From NCBI GenBank assembly GCA_045120955.1, contig JBGVFH010000043.1, positions 1-60,024 of the forward strand: DNA of 60,024 bases, written 5' to 3'. Position numbers and translations under genes: made by a program. This document shows, piece after piece, positions 52,070 to 60,024 of this stretch (positions are counted from its first letter, which is position 1; each line of letters begins with the position of its first letter). Origin of the DNA: JAZMZS01 sp045120955. Lineage in GTDB: Bacteria; Bacillota; Clostridia; Oscillospirales; CAG-272. Below the pieces are notes generated by a model, which worked only from the letters and a program-made list of their open reading frames with translations, ran no database searches and was not told where the DNA came from.

Positions 52070-52765
52070 ATGTCAGAAAAAAACAATGATAACGGCAAAA
52101 ACTCTGCCCCTGACAAAAACGACATAGATAAAATTCTAAAAACGGGGACCGTGAGCGCAGGCAAAGGAGAGACGCTGATACATTGCATCAGCATTGTCGG
52201 ACAGATAGAGGGGCATTACATGCTTGAATCCACGCAAAAAGCAACAAAATACGAGCAGCTTCTCCCGCTTCTCTTTTCTGTTGAAGAAAGCCGAGATATC
52301 TCCGGGCTGCTCGTGCTTCTAAACACTATGGGAGGAGACGTTGAGGCTGGACTTGCGATAGCGGAGCTTATCGCTTCAATGACAAAGCCGACAGTATCCG
52401 TTGTTCTCGGCGGCGGTCACAGCATCGGAGTTCCGCTTGCGGTCAGCACAGACTGCTCTTTTATCGTGCCGAGCGCCACAATGACGATACACCCCGTGCG
52501 TACAACCGGATTTGTCATCGGAGTGCCTCAGTCCTTTTATTATTTTGACCGAATGCAGGACAGAATACTCGATTTTATTACTTCGCACTCCTCTGCCGAC
52601 AAAGAGGTATTAAAAAAGCTGATGATGGACACGGACGAGCTTGCAAACGATGTCGGAAGCATCGTCGACGGCAAACGAGCAGTCGAGATAGGACTTATCG
52701 ACCGCTTGGGAGGGCTCGGTGAGGCGGTAAGCGAGCTGAAAAGAATGATAAAAGAGAAAAAATAA
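52070..52765 (+). CDS. ClpP-like serine protease, TepA type
   Basis: 231 residues with the ClpP/crotonase fold: VGQIEGHYMLES, LLVLLNTMGGDVEAGLAIAE (substrate-binding glycines), GGGHSIGVPLAVS with the probable nucleophile Ser, and MTIHPVRTTG with the His. TepA proteins are membrane-associated peptidases linked to protein translocation and signal-peptide turnover in Bacillus. The hydrophilic N-terminus has no signal peptide. A strong hairpin follows. Confidence 0.9.
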   Translation: MSEKNNDNGKNSAPDKNDIDKILKTGTVSAGKGETLIHCISIVGQIEGHYMLESTQKATKYEQLLPLLFSVEESRDISGLLVLLNTMGGDVEAGLAIAELIASMTKPTVSVVLGGGHSIGVPLAVSTDCSFIVPSATMTIHPVRTTGFVIGVPQSFYYFDRMQDRILDFITSHSSADKEVLKKLMMDTDELANDVGSIVDGKRAVEIGLIDRLGGLGEAVSELKRMIKEKK

Positions 52766-52788
52766 TACCGTCTGTTCGGTAGATCTTT

Positions 52789-52823
52789 TGCAGGGTATAC
52801 CTTTAAAAAAGGTATACCCTGCA
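52789..52823 (+). terminator. Hairpin after the TepA gene
   Basis: TGCAGGGTATACCTTT and its complement form a 16-bp stem around AAA. The T-run downstream is weak, so the role as terminator is likely but not certain. Confidence 0.7.
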
Positions 52824-52940
52824 CTTGTAAAAAAGCTCCGACAAACGGTTTGATGCTTATGAAATATTTATGCTTATATTATGTTTGTTTAGCAATTTTA
52901 ACAAATACTGTTGGCGCATTAACATTTTTTATGATTACTA

Positions 52941-52969
52941 TTGACAATAGATACTAAACATGGTAAAAT
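52941..52969 (+). promoter_or_regulatory. Promoter of the Cys-rich protein/export locus
   Basis: TTGACA (52941-52946), 17 bases, TAAAAT (52964-52969). About 215 bases before the first long gene. Confidence 0.75.
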
Positions 52970-53013
52970 ATATACTCAAACAACTGATACTATTCTGAGA
53001 TGAGGTGATTATA

Positions 53014-53103
53014 ATGGTACTATTCTGTCACCGTAGTATACGGCGTGCCGAATATGAGTATACCCCTTTTCTGAATAAGCCAAGGCTGATAATTGTATAT
53101 TGA
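53014..53103 (+). CDS. Possible small protein of 29 residues
   Basis: GAGGTGA lies six bases before the ATG; the product is MVLFCHRSIRRAEYEYTPFL and nine more residues. No homologue is recognised. It may be a leader peptide for the genes downstream, or chance. Confidence 0.3.
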   Translation: MVLFCHRSIRRAEYEYTPFLNKPRLIIVY

Positions 53104-53184
53104 TTCGCACGTCGCATCTGTTGCGGTATACATTCTTATTTTGGTTTATATCTTAAAAAATTTTATTAATACAGGAGGTATTAA

Positions 53185-53797
53185 ATGAAAAAATATTTTT
53201 TCTGTTATTTTTTTAACATTTTTTGTGTCGGCGTTTTCAATCATAGCAATGGCAGCTGAAAGTGATGTTGAAGTACAGCCGCTTGCTGTATGCACAAATC
53301 ATAATTATACTGACTTCGGTGGTTATAACCAAACCTATAATCAACACACATACTATTGCTCAAACGACGGATGCAATGCATACGAGGTCGAGTCGTGCTA
53401 TATTACGTTCTGCGGTTTTTACAATACTCAGGACTCAGCACAATGTGAGAGATGTCAAAAAGGCACTTTGACAAACATTCATGACTACGAACCTGTTCCC
53501 GATACAGTTAGCAGTGATTACAAGCACACATATACCTGCACAAGGTATGATGAGGATCTCTGGGCGGAATGCGGAAAGACCGGCATTACAGAAAGTTGCA
53601 CACTAGGAGATACATATATATGGCGTGGTTTTGTCGAAAACCACGGGCATATTCTAACCAAAACCTGTACTATATGCAATTTCAAGCGTACAATCGGATA
53701 TTTTTATCCTCAAGGTCACCCGAATTATTTCAGTACTGACAATAACTGTACATACTGCCAAATGGAATCCCCGTACAATATGGAATTTGATCAATAA
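53185..53797 (+). CDS. Secreted Cys-rich protein, signal peptide out of frame across an A6 run
   Basis: AGGAGG precedes ATG 53185, but that frame ends at TGA after 24 codons. If one base of the AAAAAA at 53188-53193 is skipped, the product reads MKNIFSVIFLTFFVSAFSII and AMAAES, a perfect signal peptide joined to the frame open to 53797. The mature part (about 180 residues) is rich in Cys and aromatic residues with CxxC pairs (CERCQKG, CTICNFKR, CTYCQME), like extracellular zinc ribbons. Function unknown. Without slippage a GTG at 53225 would give a product lacking a signal peptide. Confidence 0.6.
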
Positions 53798-53817
53798 ACA
53801 AATGCAAGGAAATGTAA

Positions 53818-53844
53818 CAGGGCAGTGAAAATCATACTGCCCTG
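53818..53844 (+). terminator. Possible attenuator between Cys-rich gene and lipoprotein operon
   Basis: CAGGGCAGT pairs with ACTGCCCTG around a 9-base loop. No strong T-run follows, so partial termination or mRNA processing is possible. Confidence 0.45.
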
Positions 53845-53869
53845 CTACAAAAATGTCAGGAGGTACTGT

Positions 53870-54478
53870 ATGAAAAAATACATATCTGTCATTTTAGTGC
53901 TGATAATGTCCGTACTCTTGTGCTCATGCAATGATGCGGGGCGGGATGTGCCTGTTTATACAGCAAGATCCGATATCTCCGACAAGAGCACTTCCGATGC
54001 AACTGACGAAAGCGAGCACACACATAATCATGAGGATGAGGAGCAAGGCGCTCAGACTTTTTTCTCTGACTCTACCGAATATTTTGAGATAGAGCTTCCC
54101 TCTGACGGGGAGGAGCTGCAATATTCCGAGCCTTTTGTTCTGTATGAGAGCAGCGGCGGGGAAACGCTCACCGTTTCGGCAGCTCAACGCATCGGCGATG
54201 TGATATATTTTGATACAACAGAAGAGCAAACGCCGTTCACATATCTGTCAATGATGCTTTTGACAAAAGGCAAGGAGGTATTTTTGTCCCTCAACCCCAT
54301 AGCTGATGAAAGCTCGCCCTACGACTTTTATCTCACCAAATACTCGGAGGCAGACGACGATTATATCGAAGGTATCGCAAAAAAGTTCAAAACCGCCCTT
54401 GGAGCTGAGTACAGCTCAGAGAAAAGCTACTACTACGTGCTGTACCACAGCACAGCTGACGGTAATGTTCAGCATTGA
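53870..54478 (+). CDS. Lipoprotein of the export locus, His/Glu-rich N-terminus
   Basis: 202 residues; the signal KKYISVILVLIMSVLLCSC gives a lipobox (LCSC). A flexible segment ESEHTHNHEDEEQGA follows, then a beta-rich domain without known motif. AGGAGG before ATG 53870. The His-rich stretch could bind metal ions. First of five closely spaced genes leading to an ABC exporter. Confidence 0.7.
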   Translation: MKKYISVILVLIMSVLLCSCNDAGRDVPVYTARSDISDKSTSDATDESEHTHNHEDEEQGAQTFFSDSTEYFEIELPSDGEELQYSEPFVLYESSGGETLTVSAAQRIGDVIYFDTTEEQTPFTYLSMMLLTKGKEVFLSLNPIADESSPYDFYLTKYSEADDDYIEGIAKKFKTALGAEYSSEKSYYYVLYHSTADGNVQH

Positions 54479-54548
54479 CCTTTGATCTGCGGCTATATAC
54501 GAATATAATGTTGCAATAAAACAGCACGACAGTGCAAAAGTGAATAAT

Positions 54549-54962
54549 ATGAAAAAGAAATATTTATTTTTATTTGCCGCGGCGGCAATTTTTTTGACAT
54601 CGGCAATCATATCGGGCTGCTTTTCCGCAGACAGTCTGAGGCTGGACGAGAAAACACACAACGAGCTAAAGAGGGAGCTCGAAACCAATACATACAACCA
54701 ATTTCCGATGTTTTCTTTTCCGGAGAGCAATTTGGAAGAATGCAGCTCGCACAGCCCGAAAACGGTATGTACAAGCGAGACGCATCAAACGGTCTGCAAA
54801 TATTGTCAAGAGCCGATGTCTGAAGCGGTCGCACACTCTGCGGCAAAAACATTGGCAAACGGCACAGCCATAATAGACGGCAAATTTTATGTAATAGTAA
54901 ACGACATATGCGCCTGCCGCTATGTTATGCATTCAAGATATGAGTCGGTCGAGCTGAAATAA
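54549..54962 (+). CDS. Small Cys-containing lipoprotein
   Basis: 137 residues; signal KKKYLFLFAAAAIFLTSAII then SGC lipobox. The mature part carries CSSHSPKTVCTSETHQTVCK YC-type Cys/His pairs and NDICACRYVMHS near the end, again resembling a zinc or redox module. The ATG at 54549 has no strong ribosome binding site. It lies 26 bases before the first permease. Confidence 0.65.
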   Translation: MKKKYLFLFAAAAIFLTSAIISGCFSADSLRLDEKTHNELKRELETNTYNQFPMFSFPESNLEECSSHSPKTVCTSETHQTVCKYCQEPMSEAVAHSAAKTLANGTAIIDGKFYVIVNDICACRYVMHSRYESVELK

Positions 54963-54988
54963 AAGCGAAGGGAGCGGGGCGGGTTTAT

Positions 54989-56338
54989 ATGGATTATATA
55001 AAATACGGTATTCGCAACGCCGTTCGAAGAAAAAGATCAACCGCTATCATATTTTTGACAGTAGTTGCGGTCTCTCTTGCTCTGGTAGTATGTCAGCTTT
55101 GTGCAGGCATGTGTGACATGGTAATAAAACGCAGCGAAAATCCATATTCAGACTACTACAGACTGCTCACTGACAGAACAAACGATGTAGTAGATCTCAG
55201 CTATACATCAAAAGACAAAATGCTCAGCGGCACATGGGAAAATCTGCAAGACATCCACAAGCTCGTCAAAAACATAACCGACTATACGGCAGAGCTGAGT
55301 GTACAAGCTGCGGCAGATCTTCAGCCCGTCACAAGAGAGCATTTTACGCATAATACAAAATTTACGCTTTACGGGATATCGGAGTGCATGGATATCTGCG
55401 AGTTTGCAAGAGGAGAGCTGTCTTTGGCAGACGGACGTTATCTGACAAAAGACGACAGAGCAAATGCGGACGATGTCTGCATGATAAGCGACGAGCTCGC
55501 AAATATAAACGGCATATCGGCAGGCGAATACATCTTTATACAAATGGCAGACGGCGAGTACCGTGCGTTTCTTGTTGTCGGGATATACAGCGACAATATA
55601 TGGCGCAACGAGTCAAGCATATATTACAGCTACAGCTTACAGGAAAACTATATATACATTCCGCTGTCGGTGTGTGAAGAGATGCGGTATGCAAAATGCT
55701 TTAATTATCAAATAAAGCTCGATAATGACGCTCTGATAGATGATGTAGAGGAATATGTCAACAAATATTCAATGGCGGACGGTTTCCCTGCAACATTTAT
55801 CAGGGTATCCGATATATACAACTCAGACAATCAGGGAATACATACGCTGAAAAATGCGGCAAACGGTATACGATACTTTTTTGTGGGGATAGCACTGGCG
55901 CTATTAGTCATCTTTATTGTATCGGATGTCGGCTCGAGAAAAAAAGAGCTCGGCGTATATATTGCTATAGGAGCAGGGAGGCACTGCGTTATACTCATGC
56001 TGGCGACCGAAATTCTGCTCGTATCAGCCGTAGGCACTGCGGCGGCAGGAATATCGGCATGCTTTGCTCCAAAGGCGGCAAATTTTCTGCTGGGCTCCGT
56101 AATGGCTGACAGCTCTGCCGAGGCGCTGAAAAACACAAGCTCCGACACGGTGATGAGCCTTATGCGTGAGAGCGAAATACTCGAGCTGTCCCTTGACGCG
56201 GGCTTTGTCCTTGACAGCATTTTATATGCACTCTCGGCAATACTGCTCGTTTCCGCCGTATCTGTCTCGGCGGCGGCGTTTGCCGCGGCAAAAACAAAAA
56301 CCATTTGTCTGCTTTCCGCTTCGGAGGATAACGTATGA
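54989..56338 (+). CDS. ABC transporter permease, FtsX/MacB type
   Basis: 449 residues: one N-terminal membrane helix (TAIIFLTVVAVSLALVVCQL), a large outside domain to about residue 290, and three helices at the C-terminus (YFFVGIALALLVIFIVSDVG, a second near 335-365, a third near 415-440). This is the FtsX topology of export or mechanotransmission permeases. Its stop overlaps the next start. GGGAGC lies before ATG. Confidence 0.87.
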   Translation: MDYIKYGIRNAVRRKRSTAIIFLTVVAVSLALVVCQLCAGMCDMVIKRSENPYSDYYRLLTDRTNDVVDLSYTSKDKMLSGTWENLQDIHKLVKNITDYTAELSVQAAADLQPVTREHFTHNTKFTLYGISECMDICEFARGELSLADGRYLTKDDRANADDVCMISDELANINGISAGEYIFIQMADGEYRAFLVVGIYSDNIWRNESSIYYSYSLQENYIYIPLSVCEEMRYAKCFNYQIKLDNDALIDDVEEYVNKYSMADGFPATFIRVSDIYNSDNQGIHTLKNAANGIRYFFVGIALALLVIFIVSDVGSRKKELGVYIAIGAGRHCVILMLATEILLVSAVGTAAAGISACFAPKAANFLLGSVMADSSAEALKNTSSDTVMSLMRESEILELSLDAGFVLDSILYALSAILLVSAVSVSAAAFAAAKTKTICLLSASEDNV

Positions 56339-57897
56339 GAAGAATAAAAAACATCATTGCGCTCCCCTCAGTGTTTATTCCTCTGTTTTCAGCAGCAGTT
56401 CTCATATCCTGCCTTTGGCAGCTCGGGTATTGCACCTATCTGTCGTGCGAGCAGGCTGTGAGAGAGCTTGCAGATATGTATGATGTCAGCATTCAGCTTT
56501 CGCTGAAAGAAAGGACCGAAGTCTCGGTAGACAGCGAAGGTAAAAAAACGATTTATAACGCAAACACAAAAATGCTCGACTCCTCCGTTTGCGAGTTGCT
56601 CGAAAACACGGCAGAGCTGACAAATATCCGCTGTATTTCAAATGAGCTGATGCTCCCTCTCGAATATGTCTGCACCGATGATGACTATGCCATGATATCA
56701 ACGGCAGTTGAGCGTGGCGAGAGCTTTGACAGCGATGCTGCCGTGTCCTTTTACCGTGCAAATAACAATACGTCACTTTTAAGTGTGACAGGCTGTGATA
56801 TGTCCCTTCTAAGCGAGGCAGTCGGGTATGATAAAAGCACATGGGAAGTAATTTTGACGGATGAAAATGCGACCGAGGGCATACTCCTTCCGTACGAAAT
56901 GTACCAACAATTAGAACAGCCAAACAGCATGATAATCGGATGGTACAGCATGTATTTTTCAGGAGGTCCTGCAAAATATGAAAAGGACGAGTCCGGGTAC
57001 ATCATCCCCCAATATTTAAAGGAACACTACAAAGAGCTGCAAAACGCAGAGGCAGAGCCGAAGCTCGAGGTAAAGATAATAGGCTGTATCAAAAGCGACA
57101 GCTCGGCATTTGAAGGCAGAGCCTTTTGCGATATAAACACATGGCAAAAGATATACGAGGCAGTAGACTACTACGGGCAGGAAAATAACGTACGTTATTA
57201 TTACCGTGACGGTGTGTCTGCCGCAGACGAGCTCGGATATGAGATGATATATGCAGACCTTGCCTCTCCTGCATTGACAGAAGAGGTAATAACAAAGCTG
57301 ATACAAAGCGGCATCGGCCCCGACGACTATCTCATCAGCTCAAATGACTACAGCTACAAGTTCGCTCTGTCTCAGACACAAAGCATGAAGAGGCTGATGC
57401 TTGCCGTCTTTGTTGCAATAGCAATATTCGGCGCGGCGGTGCTGCCTATACTTTCGACATATTATGTCAAACGCCGACAGAAAGAGATATACACTCTTCG
57501 AACGCTCGGTGAGAGCAACAGAGCGATAAGGGCAGGCATGGTACTTGAGTTCGGGCTCGTTATTATGACAGCTACAGCCTTAGGTGTGCTTTTGTCCTTT
57601 GCTCTCGGAGACGGTCTGTGCTCGATCATAGACAGTATATCGCTTGACCGTGCAAGCACCGCTATGGACAAGCTCTCCGAATACGTTAGCTTTATGTCGG
57701 ACAATGAACTGATAAGAGAACAGCTCGAAAATGCGATACTTGCCTACTCAAGATCGGGAATTGCTTTGCATTACCGACCGTCGCTGAAAATGCTGTGTGT
57801 TCAGTTTGCGGTATCAGCGGCGGCGGTGCTTATCGTCCGTGTAATGACGTTTATACAAACACGCAAAAGCTTGATGAAAAGGGGAAATGACCAATGA
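56335..57897 (+). CDS. ABC transporter permease, FtsX/MacB type
   Basis: 520 residues with the same plan: N-terminal helix (LPSVFIPLFSAAVLISCLWQ), outside domain with MDYKS-free beta structure to about 345, and three C-terminal helices (LMLAVFVAIAIFGAAVLPIL; MVLEFGLVIMTATALGVLLS; MLCVQFAVSAAAVLIVRVMT). It probably forms a heterodimer with the preceding permease. Start and stop overlap both neighbours by four bases. Confidence 0.87.
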   Translation: MRRIKNIIALPSVFIPLFSAAVLISCLWQLGYCTYLSCEQAVRELADMYDVSIQLSLKERTEVSVDSEGKKTIYNANTKMLDSSVCELLENTAELTNIRCISNELMLPLEYVCTDDDYAMISTAVERGESFDSDAAVSFYRANNNTSLLSVTGCDMSLLSEAVGYDKSTWEVILTDENATEGILLPYEMYQQLEQPNSMIIGWYSMYFSGGPAKYEKDESGYIIPQYLKEHYKELQNAEAEPKLEVKIIGCIKSDSSAFEGRAFCDINTWQKIYEAVDYYGQENNVRYYYRDGVSAADELGYEMIYADLASPALTEEVITKLIQSGIGPDDYLISSNDYSYKFALSQTQSMKRLMLAVFVAIAIFGAAVLPILSTYYVKRRQKEIYTLRTLGESNRAIRAGMVLEFGLVIMTATALGVLLSFALGDGLCSIIDSISLDRASTAMDKLSEYVSFMSDNELIREQLENAILAYSRSGIALHYRPSLKMLCVQFAVSAAAVLIVRVMTFIQTRKSLMKRGNDQ

Positions 57898-58571
57898 CTG
57901 CGATCAGAGTATGCGATGTTCATTATGACTATAAAAATACTGCCGGTGTGACACACGCTCTATGCGGTGTCAATGCAGTCTTTGAGAGCGGGAAAACATA
58001 CGCCATCACCGGAAGAAGCGGCTCGGGAAAAACGACACTTTTATCCTTGCTTGCGCTTTTTGACAAGCCGAGTGCCGGCAAGATACTTTATGCAGGCGAA
58101 GAGATATCAAACAGTGATGCAAGCGAATTCCGAAGAAAGAACATAGGAGTCATCTTTCAGTCCTACAACCTCATACAGCACCTCAGCGCTCTCGAAAACG
58201 TAATGCTTGCGGCTCAGATAACCGGTGCTGACAAAAATCAGCGGCGCAGAGCAGCCGAGGAGGCGCTCAAAGGCGTAGGACTCGGTGAAAAATACTTTTC
58301 AAAAAGACCGCAGCAGCTCTCGGGCGGAGAACAACAGCGTGTCGCCATTGCAAGGACGATAGCAACAAGACCCAAAATAATACTCGCAGATGAGCCGACA
58401 GGCAACCTCGACAACCAAAACAGCGCTGTGATAATATCTATCCTCAAAAAGCTCTCTCAGGAGGAGAACAGATGCGTCATCATCGTGACTCATGCTGATG
58501 AAATAGCCGAGCAGGCGGACATCAGACTCGATATGTCCGACGGTAAAATTTCGTCGGCAGAGCACCGATAA
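57894..58571 (+). CDS. ABC transporter ATP-binding protein, MacB/LolD type
   Basis: 225 residues with Walker A GRSGSGKTTLLS, Q-loop IFQSYNLIQHLSALENVML, signature LSGGEQQRVAIARTIATRP, Walker B IILADEPTGNLD and the H-loop VTHADE. It energises the two permeases. The start overlaps the permease stop. The system resembles MacB-type exporters of peptides or lipoproteins; the cargo may be the Cys-rich proteins upstream (inference). Confidence 0.94.
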   Translation: MTAIRVCDVHYDYKNTAGVTHALCGVNAVFESGKTYAITGRSGSGKTTLLSLLALFDKPSAGKILYAGEEISNSDASEFRRKNIGVIFQSYNLIQHLSALENVMLAAQITGADKNQRRRAAEEALKGVGLGEKYFSKRPQQLSGGEQQRVAIARTIATRPKIILADEPTGNLDNQNSAVIISILKKLSQEENRCVIIVTHADEIAEQADIRLDMSDGKISSAEHR

Positions 58572-58589
58572 ACGGCAAAAGCGGGAAAA

Positions 58590-60024
58590 AAAGCAAAAGC
58601 GAGAAAAAAAGGGGCAGAAAAATCCACATTTAAACAAACATATTGAATTATAAATGATTTTTACGAAGCATTGAATTTGAACAGATCCAAGCCAAGACGA
58701 CCATGTTTTTCGCGATTACTTAATTTTTCGACATTAAATGCAAAAGCGAGAAGGAAAAATTGAGTTTCGATATTCTTTTTACCCCTCGTGAGGAAGCGCC
58801 TGAATCCGTAATTCTCTTTTAAAACACCAAAGACCCCCTCGACCTGAATAGATCTGTTCATACGAAGCAGTATACCCTCATCGCTCGTGAGAGCTTTAAG
58901 CGTTTTTGGTCGATATTCGTTCAACACTTGATTCACTCTAATGGTCCTATGACCTTCTTTGGACTTATGGCATTTGTCTCTATAGGGGCATCTTCCGCAC
59001 TTGTCATTGCTATAATATCTTGTAGATACGGTATATCCGTTCTCGGTGGTCTTTGTACTTTCTCTTTTGAATTTCAGCTTTCTTCCGTTGGGACATATAT
59101 ATTCATCCCTGTTTCGGTCGTACTCCATGTTCTCTATGGAGTACGGATTTGTTTTATATGTTTTCTTTTTGCTTATCTCATAGTTGGAAGGTTTGATAAA
59201 ACATTTTTGTCCGTTTTCATCAAGATACAGATAATTCTCGCTGCTTTCGTATCCCGCATCAGCTATGATCTGCTCAAATATCCTATTTGTGTGCTTTCTG
59301 ATCCTATTGAGAAACGGTATTAGAGTTCCTACATCGCTTCTGTTTGAAAACGCACCAACACCTACAATATATTCACTTTCTACACCTATCTGAATGTTAT
59401 ACCCCGGCTTGAGTTGTCCGTTTCTCATATAGTCCTCTTTCATGTGCATAAACGTGGCATCAACGTCTGTCTTAGAGTAACTGTTCCTGTTCGCGCATTT
59501 ACCGAGATGTGAGAAGTATTCGTTTCTTTTTTCTATGTAATTTCTAACCGTTTCTATATCTTTTTGCAACTGCGTTTTGTGTTTCCCTTTTCCTACTGCA
59601 AAAACAAGTTCAAGTTTCTTAGCTCTTTGCATTAAGCTTTCATAGCACTCTTCAGCCGTGTCAAATTCACAAAATCCATACCTTTCAGCTATGATCGGCA
59701 ATATTGTATCTATCTTTTCGTTTAGTTTCTTAAGATTCTTTTCAACTGCCTTTTTCCACACGAACGTATATTTGTTTGCGTAAGCTTCTATCTTGGTTCC
59801 ATCTACAAAAAGATTCTTGTATTTGATCTCTCCCTTTTCGTAAAGCTTTTCGACAAATTGATAGAAGAGGTCTTCTATTACCTCTGTCAATCGCTCGTCT
59901 TGAAATCTTGAGATTGTTGCATGACTTGGTGCTGGCTCTCCATTTAACAGATACATATACCGGATATCTGTCTTGCATGCTTTTGCTATCTCTCTTCCCG
60001 AGTACAGATGCTCCGTATATCCAA
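58590..60024 (-). mobile_element. IS1182-family element, incomplete in window
   Basis: The transposase and about 70 bases of its 3' flank are visible; the terminal inverted repeats could not be defined because the other end lies outside. The 3' flank holds a short repeat GCAAAAGCGGGAAAAAAAG/GCAAAAGCGAGAAAAAAAG. Confidence 0.5.
58661..60024 (-). CDS. IS1182-family transposase, 5' part outside the window
   Basis: The frame is open past the window end on the minus strand (about 454 codons visible). DDE residues: Asp in NLFVDGTKIEAYANKYTFVW, Asp in QIIADAGYESSEN, Glu in QVEGVFGVLKENYGFRR; zinc-like CPNGRKLKF and CGRCPYRDKC. It is a different branch from the transposase at 42624 (sequence and length of the middle insert differ). 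It converges with the ABC operon. Confidence 0.93.
   Translation of the reverse strand, partial: GYTEHLYSGREIAKACKTDIRYMYLLNGEPAPSHATISRFQDERLTEVIEDLFYQFVEKLYEKGEIKYKNLFVDGTKIEAYANKYTFVWKKAVEKNLKKLNEKIDTILPIIAERYGFCEFDTAEECYESLMQRAKKLELVFAVGKGKHKTQLQKDIETVRNYIEKRNEYFSHLGKCANRNSYSKTDVDATFMHMKEDYMRNGQLKPGYNIQIGVESEYIVGVGAFSNRSDVGTLIPFLNRIRKHTNRIFEQIIADAGYESSENYLYLDENGQKCFIKPSNYEISKKKTYKTNPYSIENMEYDRNRDEYICPNGRKLKFKRESTKTTENGYTVSTRYYSNDKCGRCPYRDKCHKSKEGHRTIRVNQVLNEYRPKTLKALTSDEGILLRMNRSIQVEGVFGVLKENYGFRRFLTRGKKNIETQFFLLAFAFNVEKLSNREKHGRLGLDLFKFNAS

Larger units (their letters stand above)
52824..53184. promoter_or_regulatory. Long leader region of the export locus
   Basis: 361 bases with a consensus promoter, one possible 29-codon frame and an A/T-rich stretch before the Cys-rich gene. 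No known riboswitch is recognised. Confidence 0.5.

Overview
The window looks like a chromosomal segment of a Gram-positive, low-to-mid GC Bacillota, class Clostridia, most likely a gut Oscillospirales-like lineage. The reasons are the rpmH-rnpA-yidD-yidC-jag-mnmE cluster, the mreBCD-PBP2 operon, strong GGAGG ribosome binding sites, TTGACA/TATAAT promoters, lipoproteins with lipoboxes, an NPTTGD-type cell-wall anchor, AraC-controlled sugar loci and IS1182-family insertion sequences. The assignment is inferred from gene content only.

Layout. 1-10.6 kb: housekeeping and envelope genes. These are an NTF2-like fragment, an RluA-type pseudouridine synthase overlapping trmB, a HAAS/DUF4097-like membrane pair, two converging VanY-type carboxypeptidases, a GHL10-type glycoside hydrolase-like protein, RNase HI, a secreted nuclease, and trmO with a partner gene. 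10.8-20.3 kb: a minus-strand operon of five secreted or glycan-directed products, divergent from an AraC regulator: a DUF6259-like protein, a sugar-binding lipoprotein, an ADP-ribosylglycohydrolase-like lipoprotein and two C-terminally anchored beta-rich surface proteins. It has no ABC permease genes. 20.4-27.9 kb: mreB-mreC-mreD-PBP2-nth and a U32 protein. 28.1-36.3 kb: proB-proA-thiI-metA, a degenerate LytM-like protein, a pyrophosphatase-Nudix fusion and an SPFH protein.

36.3-44.2 kb is an accessory island ending at a tRNA-Cys gene. It holds gene fragments, a frameshifted four-helix-bundle gene, a sialidase-like gene with an in-frame amber codon, a FGGY-kinase/HpcH-aldolase fusion with its AraC regulator, an integrase stump and a complete IS1182-type element. 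It is punctuated by four copies of a structured repeat. In each, one minus-strand arm can pair locally (G-U wobbles, mostly a GCAA loop) or with a more distant perfectly complementary arm. The arm sequences differ between elements while the pairing is kept, and three of the four sit immediately 3' of a minus-strand gene. Two copies are 146 bp and nearly identical, and they bracket the kinase/sialidase/IS segment.

44.2-49.1 kb is the ribosome/membrane-insertion cluster, without dnaA on one side or mnmG/rsmG on the other. 49.1-52.8 kb has single genes (RNHCP, mtnN, SGNH hydrolase, TepA/ClpP-like). 52.9-58.6 kb is a probable export system: a Cys-rich secreted protein whose signal peptide lies in another frame across an A6 run, two lipoproteins, two FtsX-type permeases and an ATPase. 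A second IS1182-family transposase runs off the right edge.

The strongest candidates for something undescribed are the structured repeat family of the island, the kinase-aldolase fusion module, the extracellular ADP-ribosylglycohydrolase-like lipoprotein in a glycan operon, and the Cys-rich export locus.
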